Shown: positions 33,911-42,032, counted from the stretch's first letter. The stretch: 64,000 nt of DNA from Flavobacterium anseongense (GCF_021608185.1 NZ_JAKIHN010000004.1:124001-188000), one strand, 5' to 3'. Notes: generated by a model not told the origin, from the letters alone. Translations and numbers: made by a program.

Positions 33911-36073
33911 TTATTTATCCTGAACGTATTCTAATTGCTCCAAGTTTACTTTTGAAGTAAAAACGCCATAATTGACAACTGCTTTATTCTTCTCAATTTT
34001 ATCTATAGTTCCAATGGCTTTGCCGTCGATCATTCGGACTCTGTTGCCGACTTTAAGTATAACTTTTGGTTTTTCTACCGGAAGTACTTTTAACTTTTTT
34101 TCTTTCTTTTTGGCTCGAATTTCTTCTACTTTAACTTTGACTTCTTCAATAACTATTTTTTGAATGATTTCCTTTGCCGCTTTTTCTTTTACGGTTGCTT
34201 TTTTACGTTTGGAGTTTTCGATTTCTACCATTTTTAAAAACTCACCAATCAAGACTTTTTTGTCTTTGTTATTAAAGTATTTCTCCGAAATGTCATCTAC
34301 TTTTTGTCCGATATAAATCAGGCGTTGATTGGCATCATACAGTTCCTGATACCGTTCTAATTTCTCCTGAATTTTAGCATTTATAGATTCCATTTTCCTG
34401 CTTTCTTCCCGAGTTTTTGTTTCTTCTTCTTTTAAGTTTTGAGAAGTCTTTTCTAGTTTAGAACGCTCTTTTTGAAGTGTCGCAATGGTTTTGTCAAAGC
34501 GCACTTTTCCACCTTCGATTTTCTTTTTGGCCCGATTGATTAAGCCAAATGGAATTCCATTTTTCTGAGCAACTTCAAAGGTAAAAGAACTTCCGGCTTG
34601 TCCTAAAATCAATTTGTACATTGGTTCCAAAGACTTTTCATCAAAAAGCATATTGGCATTTGATGCAAAAGGCAATTCGTTTGCCAAAATCTTCAAATTA
34701 GAATAATGCGTGGTGATAATTCCGAATGCTTCACGATGATAAAACTCTTCTAAAAATATTTCTGCCAAAGCACCGCCCAGTTCGGGGTCAGAACCTGTTC
34801 CAAATTCATCAATCAAAAACAAAGTCTTGTTATTGCATTTCTTCAGAAAATAGTTCATGTTTTTTAACCTATAACTATAGGTGCTTAAATGATTTTCTAT
34901 CGATTGATTGTCGCCAATATCAGTCAGAATTCTATCAAATAAAAACGTTTTGCTGCGTTCGTGAACCGGAATTAAAATACCACTTTGAAGCATAAGTTGC
35001 AATAATCCGACAGTTTTTAGCGATATGGTTTTTCCACCGGCATTTGGTCCCGAGATGACAATAATCCTACTTTCATTATTTAATTCAATAGTTTGCGGAA
35101 ATGTTTTTTCTTTCTTTTCCAAATTGCTTAAAAACAAAATAGGATGGAAGGCATCTCTGAAATATAATTGTTTTTCAGTGGTAATTGTTGGTAAAATGGC
35201 GTTGATTTTATTGGCATATTTGGCTTTCGCCGAAATAACATCAATGTCGCTAAGAAACTCCTGGTACTGATTTAGCAACTCTAAAAACGGACGAATATCG
35301 CTGGATAATTTCTTTAAAATTCGAGTGATTTCCTCGCGCTCTTCATATTCCAAATTGCTCAATTCTCTTGAATAACGAAGCGTTGCTTCGGGTTCGATAT
35401 AAGCAATGCTTCCTGTTTTAGAACTTCCTAAAATTGAACCTTTTACTTTTCGGCGATACATCGCTAAAACCGCTAAAACTCTGCGGTTTTCAACAAAACT
35501 TTCTTTGATTTCATCTAAATAACCTAAAGAATTATACTGTGTCATCGCTTGTCCGAAACTCTGATTGACTTTACCACGAACCAAATTCATATCTCTTCTG
35601 ATATTGATTAAATTGGGCGAAGCATTATCTTTTATTTCTCCATATTTATCAACGATTTCATCTATTTTTTGAATGATGAATTTAGTGTATTCAACTTGTG
35701 CAGCTTTGTCGTTTAGCTTTGGATAATAATCATGGAACTTCTTAAAGAACAGCAACAACACATTTACGGTTTCTGAAAGCGTGGCAATTTTTCTGAAACT
35801 ACCCACTTCAAGGAAACTATCTTCGATAGCGAGGAATTTTAAATCGTTGGTCAGATTATCAAATCCGTGATTTGGAATCGCATTGTTATTTGAAAAAGAT
35901 GATAAATATTCAGACGTTTGCAATAATACATTCATTAAAATTTCTTTGTCTTTGAATGGCACAATTTCGAGTGCTTTCTGCTTTCCAATTTCAGTGTTAC
36001 ATCTTTCTGAAATGGTTTGCAAAACGGTATTGAATTCTAAATCTTGTAATGTTTTATCGGTGATGGATATCAT
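33911..36073 (-). CDS. mutS2: MutS2-type ATPase without Smr domain
   Basis: 720 residues. The core is clear: MutS-III-type helical levers (about 1-290), the ABC-type ATPase with Walker A SGPNAGGKT (about 340-348), DIGDNQSIENHLSTYSYRL and Walker B FLIDEFGTGSDPELG (about 413-427). A long basic coiled coil follows (about 515-650), then a KOW-like end VGNRVRMIDGKAIGTIDKI. Typical MutS2 has about 780 residues and a C-terminal Smr nuclease domain; here the chain stops after the KOW-like part. MutS2 proteins act on recombination intermediates and, in Bacillus, on collided ribosomes. Without Smr, cleavage by this chain seems unlikely. Confidence 0.9.
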   Translation of the reverse strand: MISITDKTLQDLEFNTVLQTISERCNTEIGKQKALEIVPFKDKEILMNVLLQTSEYLSSFSNNNAIPNHGFDNLTNDLKFLAIEDSFLEVGSFRKIATLSETVNVLLLFFKKFHDYYPKLNDKAAQVEYTKFIIQKIDEIVDKYGEIKDNASPNLINIRRDMNLVRGKVNQSFGQAMTQYNSLGYLDEIKESFVENRRVLAVLAMYRRKVKGSILGSSKTGSIAYIEPEATLRYSRELSNLEYEEREEITRILKKLSSDIRPFLELLNQYQEFLSDIDVISAKAKYANKINAILPTITTEKQLYFRDAFHPILFLSNLEKKEKTFPQTIELNNESRIIVISGPNAGGKTISLKTVGLLQLMLQSGILIPVHERSKTFLFDRILTDIGDNQSIENHLSTYSYRLKNMNYFLKKCNNKTLFLIDEFGTGSDPELGGALAEIFLEEFYHREAFGIITTHYSNLKILANELPFASNANMLFDEKSLEPMYKLILGQAGSSFTFEVAQKNGIPFGLINRAKKKIEGGKVRFDKTIATLQKERSKLEKTSQNLKEEETKTREESRKMESINAKIQEKLERYQELYDANQRLIYIGQKVDDISEKYFNNKDKKVLIGEFLKMVEIENSKRKKATVKEKAAKEIIQKIVIEEVKVKVEEIRAKKKEKKLKVLPVEKPKVILKVGNRVRMIDGKAIGTIDKIEKNKAVVNYGVFTSKVNLEQLEYVQDK

Positions 36074-36089
36074 AAAAGTTGTAAAACGT

Positions 36090-36097
36090 CAAAGTTA
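36090..36097 (-). promoter_or_regulatory. mutS2 promoter -7 box
   Basis: On the minus strand TAACTTTG fits TAnnTTTG, 16 bases before the mutS2 ATG. Confidence 0.6.
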
Positions 36098-36114
36098 CAA
36101 AGTTTTAAAGTACA

Positions 36115-36122
36115 TATATTTG
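36115..36122 (+). promoter_or_regulatory. ung promoter -7 box
   Basis: TATATTTG, perfect TAnnTTTG, 13 bases before the ung ATG. Back to back with the mutS2 promoter, the boxes 17 bases apart. Confidence 0.65.
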
Positions 36123-36135
36123 TAAAAAAAAATTA

Positions 36136-36801
36136 ATGTTAGTCAAAATTCATCCATCTTGGCAAGAGAAACTTACTAACGAGTTTGAAAAACCTTATTT
36201 TGAACAGTTGATATCCTTTGTCAAAAACGAGTACAATACAAATAGATGCTTTCCAAAAGGAACTGAAATCTTTGCAGCATTTGACCATTGTCCGTTTGAT
36301 AAAGTAAAGGTTGTCATTATTGGTCAGGATCCCTATCACGGATTTGGTCAAGCCAATGGATTGTGTTTTTCGGTCAATGATGGCATTGCTTTTCCGCCTT
36401 CGTTGATTAATATTTTTAAAGAAATTCAAACTGATATTCATGTTTCTTTTCCAAAATCCGGAAATTTAGAACGATGGGCTGACCAAGGTGTTTTGTTGCT
36501 CAACGCTACTTTAACAGTTAGAGAAAGTGAAGCAGGAAGTCATCAGAATAAAGGATGGGAAACGTTTACCGATGCAATTATTCAGAAAATATCAGACGAA
36601 AAAGAGAATGTTGTATTTCTGCTTTGGGGCGGATTTGCCAAAAAAAAAGGCGCCAAAATCGACCGAAACAAACATCATGTTTTAGAAACCGGACATCCAT
36701 CACCATTGAGCGCCAATCGTGGCTTATGGTTTGGAAACAGGCATTTTAGTAAAACCAATGCTTACCTGCAAAGTTTAGGAAAAGAACCGATTGAATGGTA
36801 A
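36136..36801 (+). CDS. ung: Uracil-DNA glycosylase, family 1
   Basis: 221 residues, the common Ung length. It removes uracil from DNA for base excision repair. The water-activating Asp is in GQDPYHGFGQANGL (about 62-75), the Phe stacking residue in CFSV, the minor-groove segment is LLLNATLTVRESEAGSH and the catalytic His is in HPSPLSANRG (about 187-196). Divergent from mutS2, so two DNA-maintenance genes share one 62-base control region. Confidence 0.97.
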   Translation: MLVKIHPSWQEKLTNEFEKPYFEQLISFVKNEYNTNRCFPKGTEIFAAFDHCPFDKVKVVIIGQDPYHGFGQANGLCFSVNDGIAFPPSLINIFKEIQTDIHVSFPKSGNLERWADQGVLLLNATLTVRESEAGSHQNKGWETFTDAIIQKISDEKENVVFLLWGGFAKKKGAKIDRNKHHVLETGHPSPLSANRGLWFGNRHFSKTNAYLQSLGKEPIEW

Positions 36802-36803
36802 GT

Positions 36804-37382
36804 TTAATTTACTGAGAAGGTATAATAACCACTCGAATTTAATCCGGTAACTACAGAATTGATGTTTAGAACCAAACGGGTAGCCGGACTTAACGAACGC
36901 AATTCCACACTATTCAAAGAATCGCTATTATAGCCAAAACTCATACGATAAGTTCCTGCCGTCAATAACGGAAACCCAACACGATATTCATAAGTTTCGT
37001 CGGTTGTATTGTATTCACATATTCCGTAAACATAAGAGCCGTTTTGAGCATCGCCTTTAACGATGTCTAATTGGCTGTCATTTACAGATACGACTTCCCA
37101 TTCGGTTGCATTGATTTGTTTTTCGATTACATAAGAAAAAGCAAATTGAGTTGCGCCTGTCGTTTGATAAATATCTAAAAGAGCACCATCACTTAAATAC
37201 CTTGGGAAATCAGCATCGATGTATAACTTTTCACCGACAGTATAAGTTGGAGAATGTGACTCGATGGAAACTAAATTTGGAATATCAACAAAAACATTAT
37301 TGTAAAAACCATCGTCGTTGGTATCACAATTTGAAACCAGGAACGCAGTAGCTATTAATAGTATATAGTGTAATTTTTTCAT
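36804..37382 (-). CDS. Lipoprotein of unknown function, 192 aa
   Basis: Signal MKKLHYILLIATAFLVSNC with lipidated Cys19, then DTNDDGFYNNVFVDIPNLVSI. The rest is beta-rich (YTVGEKLYIDADFPRYL, TYEYRVGFPLLTAGTYRMSFGYN) and looks like one Ig-like or jelly-roll domain. No family recognised. It lies 11 bases after a beta-barrel-like gene on the same strand, so both are probably on one transcript and may form a surface pair. Confidence 0.7.
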   Translation of the reverse strand: MKKLHYILLIATAFLVSNCDTNDDGFYNNVFVDIPNLVSIESHSPTYTVGEKLYIDADFPRYLSDGALLDIYQTTGATQFAFSYVIEKQINATEWEVVSVNDSQLDIVKGDAQNGSYVYGICEYNTTDETYEYRVGFPLLTAGTYRMSFGYNSDSLNSVELRSLSPATRLVLNINSVVTGLNSSGYYTFSVN

Positions 37383-37393
37383 CTTTCTTTTTA

Positions 37394-37963
37394 TTAAAAT
37401 CTGTACCCTAAATTTAAACCAACTCTCGAAATAACATCGGGACTTTTATCGCGATTGGTGAGGTTTGAACCAAATCCAACAATGAACTCCAAAGCAATCT
37501 TTTCCTTAAAATACATTTTGTAGCCCAAGCTTCCGCCTAAACCAAAATCGGTATATTTTGACTTTTTGGTAGTGTAGTAATCAGGCATAGCCATACCACC
37601 GATTCGGATTATTTCTTTGTAATCACCGCCATTATACGAACCAAATACTTCGGCGAAGTAATATCTTGATTTACTTTTTGACAAAGCATACCTCAAATAC
37701 GGATTGAACTCAAACTTAGGGACATTATTTCTGTAGCCATTGTCAAAGTCTTCATTTAGTTTTTTACTGTTTGAAAAATTCACATTAAAACCTGTTGACC
37801 AATCCTTGCCAAAAAAGCGTTCGTAACTAAAACTTGCTTTTGTATAAACAATTGCAGCCAAAACATCTACACGAAATTCATTTTTTTTATTGGCAAGCAC
37901 GGTGTTTTCTTGTGCTTGTGAAGCCAATGATACTAGGAGAAACAGACAAAATAACTTTTTCAT
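37394..37963 (-). CDS. Outer-membrane beta-barrel-like protein
   Basis: 189 residues: signal peptide MKKLFCLFLLVSLASQA, then eight or so amphipathic strands (FRVDVLAAIVYTKASFSYERFF, FEFNPYLRYAL, RYYFAEVFGSYNGGDY, YTDFGLGGSLGYKMYF, IALEFIVGFGSNL) and the terminal Phe in RVGLNLGYRF, the usual C-terminal signal for outer-membrane insertion. This form is common in Bacteroidota as a DUF3575-like protein. Function unknown. Confidence 0.75.
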   Translation of the reverse strand: MKKLFCLFLLVSLASQAQENTVLANKKNEFRVDVLAAIVYTKASFSYERFFGKDWSTGFNVNFSNSKKLNEDFDNGYRNNVPKFEFNPYLRYALSKSKSRYYFAEVFGSYNGGDYKEIIRIGGMAMPDYYTTKKSKYTDFGLGGSLGYKMYFKEKIALEFIVGFGSNLTNRDKSPDVISRVGLNLGYRF

Positions 37964-38011
37964 TATGGGTTGCTTTATTTAGAAACGAAGATAGAAATAA
38001 ATTATGAGTTT

Positions 38012-38050
38012 CAAATAACCAAATAACCAAATAACCAAATAACCAAATTA
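38012..38050 (+). repeat. Octamer tandem array (CAAATAAC)4
   Basis: Four perfect copies of CAAATAAC (38012-38043) and a partial unit CAAATTA that reaches the stop codon of the minus-strand gene ending at 38048. Too short a unit, and no spacers, for CRISPR. The octamer also occurs upstream of efp at 9149. Confidence 0.8.
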
Positions 38051-38980
38051 ATCAAGTGTCAATGCTCCGAGAATTTCTTCATTCATAAATGGACCACCTG
38101 GATATTTTGCTGTGTAATCGAGATTTAGCCAAATGTTTCCTCGTTCATCGATATGATAATTAATTGGTTTGTTTTTGCTTTCTTTTGTAAAAAGTACTTT
38201 TTTGATAGCATAATTTATATGTTCCAAATCATTTTTATTGCCGATTAATAGTTCGGGATAAATATGTCCTTTGGTGTGAATCAATCGTGTTGTGCCACCA
38301 ATAGATTTGATGCAGGCTACCATAAAAATAGAATGATCGTCGCAATCTCCCGAAAGGTATTGAAGCGATTCGGTGGCTTTGGCAATATAATCATGTCCTT
38401 TTGGGTCGCTGACGTAATTCCAACGGCTGTTTATTTCTTTAAAAATAGCAAATGACTGAATGATGGTAAAATAGTCATAATAACCTTTTACATCTTTAAA
38501 ATGCTTGTTGATGGCGCTAATAGCAAAGTTTCTTATTTTGGGATTTTGATATTCGACTGCGGCTAAAATTTTTGATTTGTTGGGAAAAGGAAGCAATTTG
38601 GAAATGATAATATCTTGTGGATATGGATCTTCACTCATTGTGTACATCATCGAACGGTAATCTTCAAACACGGTTTTAAAATTGTATGTACCTGAAAATG
38701 TTCCGAAAAGTAAAAAAATTAAATAGAGTATCACCGAAATTAGAGTTACTCTTCTCATTGCTCTTAAAATGAACTGAATTATTATAAGAATAAAAAGAAA
38801 CAATAAAACTCTGTCTACGTGATGTGCCCAATCGAGTGTAATAAAATTGTGATGTGCGATGATAAAAATGGGAATGGTAATAAGGATGTTTAGTACAAAA
38901 ATGATAATTAAATCCCACGGACTTTTTATCCTGAATTTTTCTTTAAGTTGCTGATAAGTAAGACTTCCTAATTTTATCAT
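38048..38980 (-). CDS. Transglutaminase-like membrane protein
   Basis: 310 residues. Three membrane helices lie in the first 105 residues (LIIIFVLNILITIPIFII, VLLFLFILIIIQFIL and LISVILYLIFLLFGTFSG). The C-terminal domain holds a papain-like core with LSGDCDDHSIFMVACIKSIGG (about 208-228, Cys of the active site) and THTKGHIYPELL-like IHTKGHIYPELLIG (His, about 235-248), followed by HINYAIKKVLF; a later Asp or Asn near NIWLNLDYTAKYPGG could complete a triad. Substrate unknown; some family members are peptidases. It is 17 bases after the substrate-binding-fold gene on the same strand. Confidence 0.75.
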   Translation of the reverse strand: MIKLGSLTYQQLKEKFRIKSPWDLIIIFVLNILITIPIFIIAHHNFITLDWAHHVDRVLLFLFILIIIQFILRAMRRVTLISVILYLIFLLFGTFSGTYNFKTVFEDYRSMMYTMSEDPYPQDIIISKLLPFPNKSKILAAVEYQNPKIRNFAISAINKHFKDVKGYYDYFTIIQSFAIFKEINSRWNYVSDPKGHDYIAKATESLQYLSGDCDDHSIFMVACIKSIGGTTRLIHTKGHIYPELLIGNKNDLEHINYAIKKVLFTKESKNKPINYHIDERGNIWLNLDYTAKYPGGPFMNEEILGALTLD

Positions 38981-38997
38981 AGTGCCAATGGCAAAAG

Positions 38998-39849
38998 CTA
39001 AACGGCTTTCACTATTTCAGCAAAAGTACCTTTTTTATCTATAATCTTTAGGTCAAATAATTGATTTTGGATATTGTTTAACACTTTTTCTTCTAATGGT
39101 TTTTGTGACCATTTAGTAAGCGATAACCATTCCTGAATATCTGCTGTTTTTTGATTGTATTTTGATGCCAACGTTCTGTCGATACTAGGAATATCTTTGA
39201 ATTCGATAGTGGTATTGTTTATCGTTTCTAAAATCAGGGCAATAGATTGTTTGTTGGCTTCCAAAAATTCATTTCTAACAGCAATAACAAAGCAGGGCCA
39301 GGGTGTTGGACAATCATCTACACGTCGAAAAACACCTGTATCAACTAAAGGTTTTGTCATAAAGCGTTCCCACATAAAGTAATCGGCATTGCCATTTGTC
39401 AAGGCTTCAACTGCGCCATCGATAGTGTTTACGATTTCAAATTGCAGTTTATCGGTATTCCAATTCTGATTTTGTGCGTTGACATAAGCCATCAAATGCG
39501 AACCGGAACCATAACGGGAAATGGCAACTTTGGTATTTTTCAAATCTGCTAATGAATGGTATTTTGAAGCAGCAGCAACGTGAATTCCCCATATCAAAGG
39601 ACTTTCTACATAAACCTGTACAATAGAACAGTCATTTCCGGCAACAATATCTTTTACAATTCCTTCGGTTAAAATAACAGCCATATCGGTTTCTCCGTTA
39701 CGAAGCATTTGACACATTTTGCCTGTGCCTTCCGGAATGTCTGTCCATTGTAAATCGATACCTATTTCCTCAAACTCACCATTTTCGATGCATAGTTGCC
39801 AAGGTAAGTTGAAATGCTCGGGAACGCCGGCTATTTTTATTGTTTTCAT
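38998..39849 (-). CDS. Substrate-binding-fold protein without signal peptide
   Basis: 283 residues with the two-lobe pattern of the SsuA/NMT1/ThiY type of periplasmic binding proteins: KIAGVPEHFNLPWQLCIENG, LRNGETDMAVILTEG (about 51-65), SLADLKNTKVAISRYGSGSHLMA (about 98-120), NADYFMWERFMTKPLVDTG and WPCFVIAVRNEFLEAN. It starts directly at the first strand, with no signal sequence or lipobox, and no permease or ATPase gene is beside it. It is therefore likely a cytoplasmic protein. Similar stand-alone proteins exist in fungi and bacteria with unknown ligands. Not an ABC importer component by context. Confidence 0.75.
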   Translation of the reverse strand: MKTIKIAGVPEHFNLPWQLCIENGEFEEIGIDLQWTDIPEGTGKMCQMLRNGETDMAVILTEGIVKDIVAGNDCSIVQVYVESPLIWGIHVAAASKYHSLADLKNTKVAISRYGSGSHLMAYVNAQNQNWNTDKLQFEIVNTIDGAVEALTNGNADYFMWERFMTKPLVDTGVFRRVDDCPTPWPCFVIAVRNEFLEANKQSIALILETINNTTIEFKDIPSIDRTLASKYNQKTADIQEWLSLTKWSQKPLEEKVLNNIQNQLFDLKIIDKKGTFAEIVKAV

Positions 39850-40018
39850 TTAGATAGTTAGATTTTTAGACAGTTAGATACGGCTTCGCCTTTAGATTTT
39901 CAAAATTATTGCTTTTTTTCTTAGATACGGCTACACTTGTTAGACTTCTTAGATTTTAGGATATATTAAATTCTAACAATCTAAAAGCGAAGCGCTTCTA
40001 AGAGTACGAAGGGCGTTT
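39850..40018. other. Repeat-rich intergenic stretch
   Basis: 169 bases without an ORF. It holds several TTAGA units (TAGATAGTTAGATTTTTAGA), two copies of GATACGGCT, the pair GTTAGACTTCTTAGATTTTAGG and CTAACAATCTAAAAG as loose inverted repeats, and the small palindrome AAGCGAAGCGCTT. No promoter box of the consensus type was seen. Both flanking genes are on the minus strand. Confidence 0.5.
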
Positions 40019-40576
40019 CTATAGCGGAGTGGATCGAAGCGTATCTGAATTGGGATTTTCTATTAACCACCAATTCCACTTGACACCATCTTCGGCGATG
40101 TATTCCTGCATGAATTTCATTCCAGTCTTTTCCAGAACTTTATTTGAAGCAATGTTTTCGCTGTGGGTGTAAGCGTGTATTTTATCAATATTCATCTGGT
40201 TTAAACCATAATCCAGCCATAATTTTGTGGCTTCGGTTGCATAGCCTTTTCCCCAGAATTTTTCATTTAGGCGATAGCCATAATCAAAGAAATTAGTGTT
40301 GCCATTTTCGACATGATTATCGACAAACTTGATTCCAGTCCAACCAATAAATTCTCCGGTTTCTTTTATTATGGTGGCAAATCGACCTATATTGTTTGTT
40401 TTATATTGTTGTCTGACGTTCTCAATTATTTTGATACTTTCTCCGATATCCTGAAATGGTTTCTGCCAAAGGTATTTATGCACTTCCGGATTGCTATCCA
40501 TAGCAAACATAGCTGCTGCATCAGCAAGTTCTAATGGGCGGAGTATGAGGCGTTCTGTTTCGAGGATTAGGTTCAT
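40019..40576 (-). CDS. GNAT acetyltransferase, RimJ/RimL-like
   Basis: 185 residues. N-terminus LILETERLILRPLELADAAAMFAMDSN is typical of the RimJ/RimL branch; motif A is YRLNEKFWGKGYATEATKLWLDYG (about 105-128) and motif B HAYTHSENIASNKVLEKTGMKFM (about 136-158). Such enzymes acetylate N-termini of ribosomal proteins or small amines; the substrate is not known. Its C-terminal codons lie in the repeat-like sequence at 40019-40035, so the true end may be within a repeat. A Flavo-1-like element lies upstream. Confidence 0.85.
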   Translation of the reverse strand: MNLILETERLILRPLELADAAAMFAMDSNPEVHKYLWQKPFQDIGESIKIIENVRQQYKTNNIGRFATIIKETGEFIGWTGIKFVDNHVENGNTNFFDYGYRLNEKFWGKGYATEATKLWLDYGLNQMNIDKIHAYTHSENIASNKVLEKTGMKFMQEYIAEDGVKWNWWLIENPNSDTLRSTPL

Positions 40577-40590
40577 AGTAAATGTTTTTT

Positions 40591-40673
40591 AGCCCCGATA
40601 GCAATGGAAATCCTTTTTAGCTTGTTTTCAAAACAAGTTAAAAAGATTGCAATGTATAGCGGGAAATAGCTCC
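40591..40673 (+). ncRNA. Structured repeat element resembling the Flavo-1 RNA motif, copy 1
   Basis: AGCCCCGATAGCAATGGAAATCC at the left and GATTGCAATGTATAGCGGG then AAATAGCTCC at the right enclose a 15-bp near-perfect hairpin (TTTTTAGCTTGTTTT with AAAACAAGTTAAAAA). From memory of the family, the frame AGCCC-GAT-AG ... AGC-GGGAAATAGCTCC is a widespread flavobacterial extragenic element, possibly the Flavo-1 RNA; not verified. It lies between two minus-strand genes and reads on the plus strand. Outer 9-base inverted repeats AGTAAATGT (40577) and ACATTTACT (40696) flank it. Confidence 0.5.
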
Positions 40674-40699
40674 TTCCTTCGACAAGCTCAGGATGACAT

Positions 40700-41566
40700 T
40701 TACTCTGCAAGCTTTCCTAAAGTATACTGAATCAAAGCATCAACAGCTTTATAAGGATCAGTGCTGAAAGTTCCGTTGGCACGATTGGCAATGATAGCAT
40801 TTAGCGATAAGCAATTGTGTCCCAAAAGTTTTCCTAAACCATAAATAGCTGACGTTTCCATTTCAAGATTTGCCATTCGGACATCGCCGAATTTGAAATT
40901 ATCCATTTTGCTGTTCAATTCAGGATCCTGAATTGCCAAACGCAAAACTCTTCCTTGTGGTCCGTAAAAGCCACCTGCAGTTCCGGTAATTCCTTTATGA
41001 ATTTGGCTACTGTCGAATTTGTTTTTTAGTGTTTCCGAGCATCCAATGATGTATGGTTTTCCTTTTCTCAAATCCCAATTGGTGTGTTTGATAAAGGCAT
41101 CTTCCATGTCTTTTTCGCAGATGTCATCAATCACGTAGGAGCGAAGCATGTTGTCTAAGCCAAGACCAAATTCACCCATCACAAAACTGTCTACAGGAAT
41201 ATCTTCCTGTAACGAGCCTGAAGTTCCGATACGAACAATATTCAATGAAGTCAATGTCTCCTTTGGTTTACGTGTTTCTAAATCGATATTCACCAAAGCA
41301 TCCAATTCGTTGATGGTAATATCGATATTGTCCGGACCAATTCCTGTTGACATTACAGTGATTTTTTTGCCTTTGTAATATCCTGTTTGCGTTTTGAATT
41401 CGCGTTTTTGTGTAGAAAATTCGATGCTGTCAAAAAACTGTGTTATTTTTTCAACTCTATTTTGGTCGCCCACAAAGATGATATCTGTAGCAATATGTTC
41501 CGGTTTTAGGTTTAAGTGATAAACACTTCCGTCTGGGTTTAGTATTAATTCTGATGACTTGATCAT
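40700..41566 (-). CDS. Nucleoside phosphorylase, uridine phosphorylase-like
   Basis: 288 residues from ATG 41566 (MIKSSELILNPDGSVYHL); the longer start at 41602 runs through the leader element. PNP/UDP family signatures: FVGDQNRVEKI near residue 30-40, VMSTGIGPDNIDITINEL (about 83-100), RIGTSGSLQEDIPV (about 117-130) and the nucleoside site ANLEMETSAIYGLGKLLG (about 232-249). The enzyme would split a nucleoside with phosphate into base and (deoxy)ribose-1-phosphate; uridine is the best guess from the family resemblance. The gene stands alone on the minus strand. Confidence 0.88.
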   Translation of the reverse strand: MIKSSELILNPDGSVYHLNLKPEHIATDIIFVGDQNRVEKITQFFDSIEFSTQKREFKTQTGYYKGKKITVMSTGIGPDNIDITINELDALVNIDLETRKPKETLTSLNIVRIGTSGSLQEDIPVDSFVMGEFGLGLDNMLRSYVIDDICEKDMEDAFIKHTNWDLRKGKPYIIGCSETLKNKFDSSQIHKGITGTAGGFYGPQGRVLRLAIQDPELNSKMDNFKFGDVRMANLEMETSAIYGLGKLLGHNCLSLNAIIANRANGTFSTDPYKAVDALIQYTLGKLAE

Positions 41567-41583
41567 TTGGTTATTCGTTAATT

Positions 41584-41624
41584 TTATTCCGCTGCGCTCC
41601 ATACAATTCGGCTTCGCCTCGGGT
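41584..41624 (-). repeat. Leader element 2 (shared with 21925)
   Basis: On the minus strand: CACCCGAGGCGAAGCC, then GAATTGTATGGAGCGCAGCGG and AATAA, ending 17 bases before the phosphorylase ATG. The corresponding plus-strand copy is in the fabG leader. Just upstream, 41650-41680, are loose TTCGTACTT/TTCGTATTT repeats. Confidence 0.6.
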
Positions 41625-41684
41625 GGTTATTTGTTAATTTATTTTTTCACTTCGTACTTTGTTCTTCGTATTTCGTACTTTAAA

Positions 41685-42017
41685 TTATCCGCCTACACGC
41701 TTTACTTTAAAGCCTTTGTCTTTAAGCAGGTTCATTATTTTATCACGATAATCACCTTGAATGATGATAGCGCTGTCTTTAAAAGTGCCTCCAACGCTAA
41801 GTTTAGTTTTAAGTTCCTTTGCTAAAATCTTAAAATCCTCATCGCTGCCTTCGTAGCCTTCAATGATAGTTGTGGCTTTTCCTTTTCGTCTTTCATATTT
41901 GCAAATCATGGGTTCTTTTTGGATAAAAAGAATATGAGATGCTTCTTCAACTACTTCAGGTTCGTTTGAAGGTTGGTGCTCGGGAAATAATTTTTTAAGT
42001 TGATCTTGTAAATCCAT
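41685..42017 (-). CDS. SUI1/YciH-type translation factor
   Basis: 110 residues from ATG 42017 (MDLQDQLKKLFPEHQ). The SUI1 domain covers residues 45-108: RRKGKATTIIEGYEG, KILAKELKTKLSVGGTFKDSAIIIQGDYRDKIMNLLKDKGFKVKRVGG. It is the bacterial relative of eIF1 and may influence start-codon choice; the role in bacteria is unsettled. It lies after the strong terminator of the cyclophilin gene. Confidence 0.92.
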   Translation of the reverse strand: MDLQDQLKKLFPEHQPSNEPEVVEEASHILFIQKEPMICKYERRKGKATTIIEGYEGSDEDFKILAKELKTKLSVGGTFKDSAIIIQGDYRDKIMNLLKDKGFKVKRVGG

Positions 42018-42032
42018 AGCTGGTAAAATTAC

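Noticed and set aside
38012..38050. Possible CRISPR array
   Set aside because: The unit is 8 bases, adjacent copies have no spacers, and no cas gene is in the window.
36804..38980. Reading the four minus-strand genes as a genomic island
   Set aside because: Codon use and base composition look like the rest; no integrase, tRNA or direct repeats were seen at the edges.
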